A stretch of DNA of 64,000 bases, taken from contig CAYFFQ010000006.1 of the NCBI GenBank assembly GCA_964342465.1, positions 1-64,000 on the forward strand, written 5' to 3'. Within the stretch, counting starts at the first letter, position 1; the number at the start of each line of letters is the position of its first letter. This DNA is from MGIIb-Q1 sp964342465. GTDB lineage: Archaea > Thermoplasmatota > Poseidoniia > Poseidoniales > Thalassarchaeaceae. The translations under genes and the position numbers were made by a program. The notes below the pieces were generated by a model. That model was not told where the DNA came from. It worked only from the letters and a program-made list of their open reading frames with translations, and did not search any database. Below, in pieces: positions 53,595 through 62,138 of this stretch.

Positions 53595-54833
53595 TCAGAG
53601 GCGGGATTGCAGGCGATACGAAGCCTCCAGCACAGGTTCCATGCCTTTGTCTGCTGAACGCATGATGGCTACCGCGTTGATGTTTTCCGGAATGCATGAG
53701 TTGCTTCTGGTGCTTCTGCCACCGCGGCCATGGGAAGTCGTCTTGGTGGTGATGAGACCGAGGGAGTCGAGATTCTTGATGATATTGACCACAGACCTTT
53801 GGACGAGAGGAGATACGGGGGCTCTTCGGCAAGCCATCTGGTAGACCTCATACACCTCGCCGCTGGAGACATTCGTCAGCCTATTCTTCTCATTGAGTAG
53901 GATGCTGAAGAGGACCAGTTTTTGATGGAATGGAAGGTTTTTGATGACGGGCGTCATCTGGTCGAACTGCAGTTGGTTCTGCGCTGCTCGCACATGGGCG
54001 GTGGTGACCATCCCTCCACCGTCTATCTCTGCCTTCTGAACCGCCACCCTGAGCAGGTCCAATGCTCTGCGTGCATCGCCATGTTCCTGAGCTGCTAGAG
54101 CCGCACAGAGCGAAACCACACCACCTGCAAGCACCCCCTCACGCACGCCGATTCTCACTCGCTTGCTCAGAATATCCTCAATCTGATTGGCGTTGTAGGG
54201 TGTGAAGGCGACATCCTCGGAGCCGAGGCGAGAAGCGATTCGTGCATCCAACATCTCGGTGAAATGCAGGTCGTTGGTGATTCCGATGATACAGCACTTC
54301 GAATGACGCAACTCATAGTTGAGATTGGTCAAAGAATAGAGTAGGTCATCTCCATTCTTTTGCACCAGATGGTCAATCTCATCTAGAATGAATATGTGAA
54401 CCCCACCGTTCGACTCCATGTTCTCCTTGAGGCGGTGGAGAACCTTGTCCGTAGGCCAGCCGGTGAACGGCACAGAACGGGTGCTGTCGGCTGTCAATTC
54501 GTTGGCCAGATTGGCAAGAACCCTGTACTTCGTATCGGTTGTACAGCAGTTCACCTCCACGGTGTGAATCATCCTACCACTCATCTTCCCCTGTTGGCGG
54601 AGTTGTTTGCAGACAAAACGGGTGACCGCTGTTTTCCCAAGGCCGGGTTGACCGTAGAGGACCATGTTGGAGGGGACCTGCCCATGCAGTGCCTCGCCGA
54701 GGTTATGTACCAGAGACTCTATCTCCCTGTCGCGATGAGGGAGGGCGTCGGGAATCCATCCGGGATGAAGGGCTTCACGGTTGGTGAACAGAGAATCGAG
54801 GTTGAGCATATGGTCGAAAATATTCCCACTCAT
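53595..54833 (-). CDS. cdc6: Orc1/Cdc6 replication initiator
   Basis: 412 residues. The AAA+ module has Walker A GQPGLGKTAVTRF, Walker B FILDEIDHL, sensor 1 in IIGITNDL, and sensor 2 in GDARRALDLLR. A C-terminal winged helix binds origin boxes (SSGEVYEVYQ ... LVQRSVVNIIKNLDSLGLI). The family initiates chromosomal replication and often regulates its own adjacent origin. The 470 bp upstream are the most A/T-rich non-coding stretch in the window and hold inverted repeats. Confidence 0.96.
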   Translation of the reverse strand: MSGNIFDHMLNLDSLFTNREALHPGWIPDALPHRDREIESLVHNLGEALHGQVPSNMVLYGQPGLGKTAVTRFVCKQLRQQGKMSGRMIHTVEVNCCTTDTKYRVLANLANELTADSTRSVPFTGWPTDKVLHRLKENMESNGGVHIFILDEIDHLVQKNGDDLLYSLTNLNYELRHSKCCIIGITNDLHFTEMLDARIASRLGSEDVAFTPYNANQIEDILSKRVRIGVREGVLAGGVVSLCAALAAQEHGDARRALDLLRVAVQKAEIDGGGMVTTAHVRAAQNQLQFDQMTPVIKNLPFHQKLVLFSILLNEKNRLTNVSSGEVYEVYQMACRRAPVSPLVQRSVVNIIKNLDSLGLITTKTTSHGRGGRSTRSNSCIPENINAVAIMRSADKGMEPVLEASYRLQSRL

Positions 54834-55303
54834 TTTTTAACACTCTCACTCAACCAGTCCCAATACGACCAACCAATCCCAACTCCGGTGGTCCGCATCC
54901 TTCACGGGGATTCCGTAGGATGAGAGACGCACCTATAAGGTTGATTGCCGCGATCAGGCGTGGCGTATTTTTTTCCTACCTTTCAGATTGAAATCCCCTA
55001 TATTAACAGCCAATTGGAAAATGTGGAAAATGTTAGTTTCCGAGCCAAAGAGGACGGTTTCCACCATGTTCGGCGCCGAGTGAGGAAGATTCAGAAACGA
55101 TTGATTCCGATGGGAGTACGATGAATGTGAATCCATCAGGGCTCACATAATTTTCCACACTGATAACATTACAAATTAACCCCCTTCCGTCAACTTCAAA
55201 TGTGTTGGAATTATCACCCCCAACAAATAATCAATTATCTGTATTGACTAAGGGATTTCAAGTTAGAATGCAACATTATATTCTAACATATATTGCATGA
55301 TTT
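54834..55303. other. Candidate chromosomal replication origin upstream of cdc6
   Basis: An A/T-rich, gene-free 470-bp region between the cdc6 start and the MBL gene stop. TTTCCAC occurs three times: GTGGAAA at 55023-55029, TTTCCAC at 55058-55064 and 55152-55158. Two of these lie inside a perfect 10-bp inverted repeat (TGTGGAAAAT at 55022-55031, ATTTTCCACA at 55150-55159). TTTCCA-x-GGAAAC-like boxes are the core of archaeal origin recognition boxes in other lineages. A long A/T tract (55165-55310) contains the palindrome GTTAGAAT/ATTCTAAC at 55262-55287 and could serve as the unwinding element. Confidence 0.55.
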
Positions 55304-56080
55304 TCAATTGAGAACCGATTCCACCACACCATCGGAGAGGGTGAATTCGTCGCCATCACCGACCTCTATCACATTGTCAGGGAAATCACCAATTTTTTGA
55401 TTATCATCGGTGAACAGGTGGGTGGCGAGGAATGTGGTATCAGGATTGGCAGCCGCCAACTCACGCAACGAACTCGGTTTGAAATGCATCTCCGTCGGCA
55501 CCTCATCAGGCACTCCGACCTCAATGATTACGAGGTCGACTTCGCCCGCACGGGTTGCGATTTCTCGGCAAGGCCCTGAGTCTCCACAATGGATGAGGCT
55601 GACGCCGGAAGAGTGTGTCAACTGGTAGCCGTGCGGGTCTGTCTCGGGTATGTGATTCACCTTGAATCTCTCAAATGTCCAACCGCTCTGGCCGGCGACC
55701 TCTCCCCTCTCCTCTTCGTTCAGGTCGACGAGTCTTTCGACCACATCGGAAAGGGTGTTCGGATATGCCATATCGCAAATTTCCGCCAACCTCTCCCCCC
55801 CACCTCTGGGTGAGTGGACAGCCAACTTTCTCCTCCCCTCACGGTCGGAGATGAACTTGCGCTCAAGGAGGATGAATGGATAACCGAAGAAATGGTCGCC
55901 GTGCCAATGAGTGAACATCAAGGTCGAGATTTCGCTCGGGCAGACACCCCCTCTTCTCAACTGTGGGACCACAGTCGGTGGTGCATCTATCAGAATATCC
56001 TCATCTATCAGGACGAGTGAGTGCATTCGCCCGCGAGGGCAGAAGGCGTTGCCGCTGCCGAGGAAGCGTATCGTGACCAA
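55304..56080 (-). CDS. Metallo-beta-lactamase-fold hydrolase, RNase Z-like
   Basis: 258 residues. FLGSGNAFCP opens the fold, and FTHWHGDHFFGYPFI is the HxHxDH metal motif. Further ligands follow in VNHIPETDPHGY, IHCGDSGP and ATHLFTDDN. It belongs to the RNase Z / ElaC-like branch of the family, but a true tRNA 3' endonuclease would need its exosite arm, which is not obvious here. Phosphodiesterase or general hydrolase roles remain open. Confidence 0.85.
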   Translation of the reverse strand: MVTIRFLGSGNAFCPRGRMHSLVLIDEDILIDAPPTVVPQLRRGGVCPSEISTLMFTHWHGDHFFGYPFILLERKFISDREGRRKLAVHSPRGGGERLAEICDMAYPNTLSDVVERLVDLNEEERGEVAGQSGWTFERFKVNHIPETDPHGYQLTHSSGVSLIHCGDSGPCREIATRAGEVDLVIIEVGVPDEVPTEMHFKPSSLRELAAANPDTTFLATHLFTDDNQKIGDFPDNVIEVGDGDEFTLSDGVVESVLN

Positions 56081-56139
56081 TCCTTCACCGATTGAGCGGA
56101 TGCCGACTCGATGTTTTAGTTACGCGCCCGCCACTTCGA

Positions 56140-56333
56140 TTCTAGTTCTGCTTCCGCGACTCCGATTCTAGTAATGCAGCTGCGACTCCGATATGCGTCC
56201 ACGCCTTCGCTTCTAGTCATGCGTCTGCCCCTTCGCTTCTAGTTCTGCTTCCGCGACTCCGATTCTAGTTATGCAGCTGCGACTCCGATATGCGTCCACG
56301 CCTTCGCTTCTAGTCATGCGTCTGCCCCTTCGA
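56140..56333. repeat. 97-bp tandem duplication in a divergent promoter region
   Basis: Two almost identical 97-bp units, 56140-56236 and 56237-56333, each starting TTCTAGTTCTGCTTCCGC. Inside each, CGATTCTAG- and CGCTTCTAG-like words recur at about 25-bp intervals. The gap runs from the MBL start (56080) to the flavoprotein start (56430). It is the one array in the window that is not next to any stop codon. Confidence 0.95.
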
Positions 56334-56429
56334 TTTGATGATGAAGAATCGGTTGTCCACCCATCTCTGTCGACGCTGGTGACGATACATCCACTGCTCG
56401 CCGCTCCATTCGCTTGATAAACAGCCGTC

Positions 56430-57764
56430 TTGACCGAGAGGTCGGCGAGGGACGCCCCTCAGCCACCGGAGTGTGTCCAAGTGGGCGAATACAGCAGCAA
56501 GAATCCATACATTGGGGTGATGACCGAAAAGAGGGTCATCACCCATCCAGATTCAACCAAGGAGACTAGGCACATCGCCTTCGACCTCGGTGAATCAGGG
56601 CTGGAATACAAGGTCGGGGATGCACTCGGAATCATTCCCCAGAACCCACCCGAATTGGTCTCAGACCTGATGGGGCTACTCGGTTTCTCAGGCGAGGAGA
56701 TGGTGCAGACCCATCTCGGTGAAGTGAACATCGAGGAAGCCCTCACCCATCACTTCGAAGTCCACAGGCTCTGCAAGAAGTTCATCCAAGGACTGGAGAT
56801 GAAGTTCTGTCGCAACAGTCCGAAACTATCGGTCAGACTGGTTGGCCGCTGTCGCAACCGCGCCGAGACGGGGGAGAGCCTGTTCGATTGGGATTGGTCA
56901 GGTGACGAGGATGATTTTCCTGAGGGTTTCGAGCCGGTGGGAGAACTCAGTGACCCTGCCCTCTTGCTATGGGAATCACTCGTGAATGATGACGAAGCGA
57001 TGGAAGATTATCTGTGGAGCAGGGATTACATCGACCTGCTTTCGGATATGCCCAACCTCTCATTCACCCCTGCTGAGTTCGTCGCCAATCTAGACCGTCT
57101 GAAACCCCGCCTCTACTCGATAGCGTCCTCACCCGACGCCCATCCGGGGCAGGTCGAACTGACAGTCGGCATCGTGAGGTACAACCACCACGGCAGGGAC
57201 CGCGGCGGGCTATGCACCATCTTCATGGCTGATACTGCTGAAACGGGTGCGCGAAACATCCCGATGTTCATGTCACCAACACGAAGCTTCGTGCTCCCAG
57301 AAGATGGGGATACCGACATCATCATGGTGGGGCCGGGAACAGGGATTGCCCCCTTCCGAGCTTTCCTAGAACAGCGTGAGTTCGACAAGGCGAAGGGGAG
57401 GAACTGGTTCTTCTTCGGAGACCGTACTAGAGACCATGAATATCTCTACAAAGAGGAGTTGGAGTCGTGGATGGAGAAGGGCCTACTGACGAGGTTGGAC
57501 CTCGCGTGGTCACGCATGGCGGATGTTCCCAAGACCTATGTGCAGAACCTCATGGCTGACAATGGTGAGGAGATATGGAAGTGGATCGACGGCGGTGCAT
57601 ACTTCTATGTCTGTGGCGACAAGAACCGCATGGCCAAGGATGTTCACAACACACTCATCTCCATCTGTGAACTATATGGTGAAATGAGTTCGGACGAGGC
57701 GAAGGAATACGTCGAGAAGCGGTTGATGAAGGAAGAGAAGCGTTACCTCAGGGATGTCTATTGA
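56430..57764 (+). CDS. CysJ/CPR-like FAD-NADP(H) reductase lacking the flavodoxin domain
   Basis: About 444 residues. YSSKNPYIGVMTEKR and VGDALGIIPQN match the connecting FAD domain of sulphite reductase flavoprotein and P450 reductases. RLYSIASSP and RGGLCTIFM bind FAD, while GPGTGIAPFRAFLEQR and YVCGDKNRMAKDVH bind NADPH. The FMN/flavodoxin module that these enzymes normally carry at the N-terminus is absent, so electrons must pass to a separate carrier. A loop near residues 155-180 is unusually acidic. The start is either TTG 56430 or GTG 56481; the conserved region begins soon after both. Confidence 0.9.
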   Translation: MTERSARDAPQPPECVQVGEYSSKNPYIGVMTEKRVITHPDSTKETRHIAFDLGESGLEYKVGDALGIIPQNPPELVSDLMGLLGFSGEEMVQTHLGEVNIEEALTHHFEVHRLCKKFIQGLEMKFCRNSPKLSVRLVGRCRNRAETGESLFDWDWSGDEDDFPEGFEPVGELSDPALLLWESLVNDDEAMEDYLWSRDYIDLLSDMPNLSFTPAEFVANLDRLKPRLYSIASSPDAHPGQVELTVGIVRYNHHGRDRGGLCTIFMADTAETGARNIPMFMSPTRSFVLPEDGDTDIIMVGPGTGIAPFRAFLEQREFDKAKGRNWFFFGDRTRDHEYLYKEELESWMEKGLLTRLDLAWSRMADVPKTYVQNLMADNGEEIWKWIDGGAYFYVCGDKNRMAKDVHNTLISICELYGEMSSDEAKEYVEKRLMKEEKRYLRDVY

Positions 57765-57997
57765 GAATATCATCCGGCGACCGATGAATTGCACCTAACA
57801 GACTCCATCATAATCTGAGAAGAACTGTTGAATTCGTGGACGAAGGGTGGCGGATTGTCAATTATGGCCCCTCCACCTTTCGGTGTCACCGTAGAATGAA
57901 CTGGTTTTCGGTGCCTGCTCCTAGGCTGGAAAAGGCGCTAACAAACCCGCCTCGTCAATCGTCATTCTATTGAACCGAATCCCCCCGTCACCGAATC

Positions 57998-59335
57998 GTG
58001 TTCAGCAGGGTACTCATCGCCAATAGGGGGGAAATCGCCCTGCGCATCTCGCGGGCGCTGCGAAAACTTGGCTGCGAAGTGGCGATTATCCACGGTCGTG
58101 AGGACCGCCTCTCCCTGCCGGTGCGATTCTCCGACATCGCCTGCCCGAACTATTCAGCGAATCCCCTCGAATCCTACCTCGATTATGAGAGGGTTATCGA
58201 GGAGGCCAAGAGAATCGGAGCCGATGCCATTCATCCGGGGTACGGATTTCTCGCTGAGAACGCCTCCTTCGTAGCCCGCTGTGAGGAGGAGGGCATCACC
58301 TTCATCGGCCCCTCATCTTCAGTAATTTCGCTGCTCGGCGACAAGATTGAGGCGAGGAAGGCGATGGAGGCAGCCGGTCTGCCGGTCGCTAAGGGGAGCA
58401 GCGAACCGGTTTCAAGCCCTGAAGAGGCGTCTGCACTGGCGGATGAGATCGGTTTTCCGGTCATCATCAAGGCGGCGGCTGGTGGTGGTGGAATCGGTAT
58501 GCAGATAGTCAATTCCGATGGCGAATTCCCATCAGCCTTGAACCTCTGTCAGTCACGCGCCCGTTCCGCTTTCGGAGATGAGCGGGTTTTCGTCGAGAAA
58601 TACATCGAAGGGGCGCAACATGTTGAATTTCAGGTACTCGCCGATGGTGAGAGAGCCATTCATTTCGGCGAGCGGTTCTGCTCAATTCAGAGACGCCATC
58701 AGAAACTGTTGGAAGAAGGACCATGGCTGACTCCGGAGGTGCGGGCTGAAATCGGAGCAAAGGTTTGCGAGGGGGCGGTCTCGGTCGGTTACAAGGGATT
58801 AGCCACCTTCGAATTCCTGCGCGACTCCAACGGTGACTTCTATTTCCTCGAAGTGAATCCGAGAGTGCAGGTCGAGCATACTGTCACCGAGATGATAACA
58901 GGGACAGACCTTGTCAGCCTTGGAATACGGGTGGCGGCTGGTGAGAATCTTCCACTCAGTCAGGATGAAGTAGAGATAGGCGGTCACGCTATCCAATGTC
59001 GAATCAACGCCGAAGACCCGCGCAGAGGGTTCGCACCATCTCCCGGCAGGTTGTGGGAGTGTCACTTCCCGTCTGGATTTGGGGTGAGGGTCGACACACA
59101 CGCACATGTGGGGTATGAGATGCCTGGCTGTTTCGATTCCCTTCTCGCCAAGTTGGTGGTTTGGGCGCCCACCCGCGAAGAGGCGATATCCGGTATGAAA
59201 GTCGCTCTTGATGAGACCATCCTCATCGGTGTCGATACAGTGATTCCGCTGCATCGCAGGATTCTCGATGAACCGGATTTCCTAGCCAGAGATGTCACCA
59301 TTCTCTATCTTGAGGAACACCCTGACCTGCTGTAG
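57998..59335 (+). CDS. Biotin carboxylase subunit
   Basis: 445 residues, GTG start. Canonical order: LIANRGEIALRISRALRKLG, HPGYGFLAENA, the ATP-grasp loop IIKAAAGGGGIGMQI, EKYIEGAQHVEFQVL, FLEVNPRVQVEHTVTE, and the C-terminal barrel GHAIQCRINAEDP. It carboxylates biotin on a carrier protein for an acyl-CoA or pyruvate carboxylase. No biotin carrier domain is fused and no carboxyltransferase gene is in the window, so the complex partners lie elsewhere. The 233 bp upstream contain no other gene. Confidence 0.94.
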   Translation: MFSRVLIANRGEIALRISRALRKLGCEVAIIHGREDRLSLPVRFSDIACPNYSANPLESYLDYERVIEEAKRIGADAIHPGYGFLAENASFVARCEEEGITFIGPSSSVISLLGDKIEARKAMEAAGLPVAKGSSEPVSSPEEASALADEIGFPVIIKAAAGGGGIGMQIVNSDGEFPSALNLCQSRARSAFGDERVFVEKYIEGAQHVEFQVLADGERAIHFGERFCSIQRRHQKLLEEGPWLTPEVRAEIGAKVCEGAVSVGYKGLATFEFLRDSNGDFYFLEVNPRVQVEHTVTEMITGTDLVSLGIRVAAGENLPLSQDEVEIGGHAIQCRINAEDPRRGFAPSPGRLWECHFPSGFGVRVDTHAHVGYEMPGCFDSLLAKLVVWAPTREEAISGMKVALDETILIGVDTVIPLHRRILDEPDFLARDVTILYLEEHPDLL

Positions 59336-59378
59336 TCGCCTCGCGGTTCCAATCGATGAAAGGATGAAGGGCGGTCTG

Positions 59379-59670
59379 CTGCTTCCCGCTGAGCCGCTTC
59401 ATCCGTCACCAGCGAGGTGTACGAAGGAGATGGAGCGCCGTCGACTGCTTCCCGCTGAGCCGCTTCATCCGTCACCAGCGAGGTGTACGAAGGAGATGGA
59501 GCGCTGTCGACTGCTTCCCGCTAAGCCGCTTCATCCGTCACCAGCGAGGTGTACGAAGGAGATGGAGCGTCGTCTGCTGCTTCCCTAGCCGAGTCGCTTC
59601 ATCCGTCACCAGCGAGGTGTACGAAGGAGATGGAGCGTCGTCTGCTGCTTCCCTAGCCGAGTCGCTTCAT
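59379..59670. repeat. 66-bp tandem array, about 4.4 copies
   Basis: Units starting CTGCTTCCCGCTGAGCCGCTTC at 59379, 59445, 59511 and 59577, trimmed in the last two by small changes (CTAAGCC; CCTAGCCGAG), then a partial copy from 59645. The array starts 44 bp after the biotin carboxylase stop and runs into the last codons of the convergent gene (stop at 59653). It is open in one plus frame because 66 is a multiple of 3, but this is not a credible gene. Confidence 0.95.
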
Positions 59671-61557
59671 GCCGGCAATCCTCGCAGTTGGTTCATTGCT
59701 CGACACCATGCATTCGAAACTACCCGGTGGGATGGATGCCTCCTTCCCTTTGCTGCCGAGTGAAAGCGGTGTGGATTCGCACCCGCTGGATATACCACGC
59801 AGAGTCCGGTTGGCGAGGTCATCGGCTATTGCACCACCGCCATTCATCGTCAGCAGGCGCAACCTCTCATGAATCTCAGACTGTGAATCCTGGTCCGCCC
59901 TCAATCTCAGAATCTGGGTGGAATGGAGGTTGGATTCGTTGTATTCGTCATTCGGATTTCCATCCTCATCTCCGTACACGGTGTGGTAGCCATCACCGGC
60001 TCCAGTCACGACGGGGCGGCCGATTCTTCTCGACACCATCCCAATTCCCGGCCGCACCCACTCACCAATCGTCTTCACGGCTGAACTCCTCCGCCGTGGC
60101 GGCGGGGTGGGTCGCAACAATCCACTTCTCGCGAATTGTCGATGTAGTCTCCTGAGGGCGGGATAATCCTTCAACGGATGAGGCTCCGTCACTCGGGCAA
60201 TCGCTTTGGACAGCACCTCTGGAAGAGGAGGTGCCAACTTCTCGACATCCTCGCCGACGATGGCCGATGCGACGAGTCCACTTGTCTGCGGCAGGTCGCC
60301 TCGCAGAGCGATGTTGGTCGGTTCAGGTAGATTCGGCCCTGCCGCCGCGGTTATCATCGCATACGAAGTGCTATGTGTTTCACTCGGCCTCTTCCACCCC
60401 GGCCCCACTGGTGTCTGGTGCGCTGTTGAAAATGCCTCGCCTGCGCCGTGGGTGGGTGAATGTGAAGTCACTCCATCTGCTGTGTGTTGGGCGACAGGGG
60501 GGAGACCCGGATTCGGGGAACTAGGTGTGACGTTGTCCAACTCATCGAACAGGCTGAACATATCACCACCACCAAATCCGAATGCGGCGGAACTCGCCTC
60601 CTGTGCCGCCGCCGCCGCCCTGTTGACCACGGTCGGCTCGGAGTTCATGGTTCCCGAGGGGGAAGAAGTCGCTGACTGGTCGGGATAGGCGGCACTCTGG
60701 TCGGGATAAATCGATGGCTGGAACGGTGAATTGTAGTTCGCCGGTGGGGTGACCATCTCCTGCCTCTGCTCGGCCAAAGCCGTGGAAGAGCGGCGAATCA
60801 TACTATCTGCAACGACAGACGAGGTGAGAGGCGGGACGGAGCGCGGTATATCGCTTGACTCCACTCCTGCGGATGGGGTGACAATTCCCCTCTCCTGTTG
60901 GTCGGCGGTCAGAGTCACATCAGGAGCCCCCCCCGCAGAGGAGGTGGGCAGGCCAGCGGTGGAGATGACCGCCCGTCCGGCGTGAAGGTTGGCGAGAGCC
61001 ATCTCGAGTGTCTCTTCATCCACGGGGGCTTGAAGGAGCAGGGACTCAGCCGTAGCCACCTCGCCCACCTGATTTCTCATCTCCGCTATGTTGCCGAGGG
61101 AAGCCAATCCCAAAGTTTGCAACTCTTCGAGTCCGATGACGGCTTCATTCAGTGTGGCACCATCCGACATCCTGTCGATGATGATGTACATTCGCTGCAA
61201 CAGGTGGTCCCGCCCATGCAGAATATGTCTGTCACCCTGTTTGGAATCAATTGAGAGGGCGGGTCTGCGCCCCACAATCCACACTAGAAGTGCAGCCACT
61301 CCGAGAGCAAAGGAGTAAATCTGAACTTGACCAGTGAATACTCGGTATCCGGCGAGAATGGAAAGCACACCGAAAAGTGTAAGGAGGGGTGGAGTGATGG
61401 CTACATGGTGGTGGCGTATCCTAGATATACTCTCTAGATCTATTTTCATTCCCTTGCCATCACTTCTCTCCAGAAGCAGGTTGTCTGCGGTCAATACTGC
61501 AGATACATGACCCTCGACACCTGCCATTCTGAGTGGCGCGAATCTTTCACTTTCCAT
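59653..61557 (-). CDS. Membrane protein with disordered cytoplasmic region
   Basis: 634 residues. A beta-rich N-terminal segment of about 50 residues (GHVSAVLTADNLLLERSDG) resembles a PH-like or membrane-regulating fold. Two spans follow (LLTLFGVLSILAGYRVF and SFALGVAALLVWIVG), then a helical stretch (VAGLEELQTLG region) and about 300 residues rich in Ser, Pro, Thr and Ala that look disordered. The last ten or so codons fall in the flanking 66-bp repeat array, so the C-terminus may vary between strains. Not recognised. Confidence 0.75.
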   Translation of the reverse strand: MESERFAPLRMAGVEGHVSAVLTADNLLLERSDGKGMKIDLESISRIRHHHVAITPPLLTLFGVLSILAGYRVFTGQVQIYSFALGVAALLVWIVGRRPALSIDSKQGDRHILHGRDHLLQRMYIIIDRMSDGATLNEAVIGLEELQTLGLASLGNIAEMRNQVGEVATAESLLLQAPVDEETLEMALANLHAGRAVISTAGLPTSSAGGAPDVTLTADQQERGIVTPSAGVESSDIPRSVPPLTSSVVADSMIRRSSTALAEQRQEMVTPPANYNSPFQPSIYPDQSAAYPDQSATSSPSGTMNSEPTVVNRAAAAAQEASSAAFGFGGGDMFSLFDELDNVTPSSPNPGLPPVAQHTADGVTSHSPTHGAGEAFSTAHQTPVGPGWKRPSETHSTSYAMITAAAGPNLPEPTNIALRGDLPQTSGLVASAIVGEDVEKLAPPLPEVLSKAIARVTEPHPLKDYPALRRLHRQFARSGLLRPTPPPRRRSSAVKTIGEWVRPGIGMVSRRIGRPVVTGAGDGYHTVYGDEDGNPNDEYNESNLHSTQILRLRADQDSQSEIHERLRLLTMNGGGAIADDLANRTLRGISSGCESTPLSLGSKGKEASIPPGSFECMVSSNEPTARIAGMKRLG

Positions 61558-61716
61558 TGACTTCCCTCATCTACTCATTCCTTCGTTTAGGGCAAAGCCC
61601 CAGTGCGCATCCCATGGGTAGCAGGTGAGCCGTCCGCTTATACAGATTGCCCCACACCATTACCGACTACTGCCGGTTCTGAGAGGAGTTGCAGATGACC
61701 ACTCCTACCTAGCGAG

Positions 61717-61985
61717 CAGGGGAACCGCTGCGCGCCTTGACGACTCCCCGCCCACTGCCTAGCTCCGAGGGCTGGTGCTGGGAAACCGCTTGCGCCTTGA
61801 CGACTCAAAATGCCGCCGGCCGCCGGCCGTCGACGCGCTGGGAAACCGCTTGCGCCTTGACGACTCCCCGCCCACTGCCTAGCACCGAGGGCTGGTGATG
61901 GGAAACCGCTCGCGCCTTGACGACTCAAAATGCCGCCGGCAGCCGGCCGTCGACGCGCTGGGAAACCGCTGTGCGCCTTGACGAC
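61717..61985. repeat. 60-bp array with alternating spacers (CRISPR-like look, not CRISPR)
   Basis: A 28-30 bp element (GGGAAACCGCTTGCGCC plus TTGACGACTC) recurs five times at exactly 60-bp steps (61717 partial, 61777, 61837, 61897, 61957). Only two intervening sequences occur, alternating: CCCGCCCACTGCCTAGC-type and AAAATGCCGCCGGC-type. The true unit is therefore 120 bp, repeated about twice. The array lies in the 581-bp gap 3' of the SelB-like gene; the rest of the gap (61558-61716, 61986-62138) shows no gene. Confidence 0.93.
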
Positions 61986-62138
61986 GCGCATCCACTAGGG
62001 TATTCCTCGATTCTGCCATGCTGCTCACATAAGGCGAGTGAGGGTGGCGAGGGTGAGAAATGGAATGGTCATTCACCAACCACGGCTCTACTCTCCGGAG
62101 GGTGGGGTGTTGATGGGTGGTGGCTCCAATCGTTGTGG

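Noticed and set aside
54954..55136. 60-residue minus-strand ORF upstream of cdc6
   Set aside because: It lies in the A/T-rich candidate origin, shows no family-like pattern, and covers the inverted repeat.
59292..59588. 98-residue plus-strand protein with 22-residue repeats
   Set aside because: It is the 66-bp array read in frame, beginning inside the biotin carboxylase gene in another phase.
61717..61985. CRISPR array
   Set aside because: Only two spacer sequences alternate, the elements diverge at the ends, and no cas genes are present; it is a 120-bp tandem repeat.
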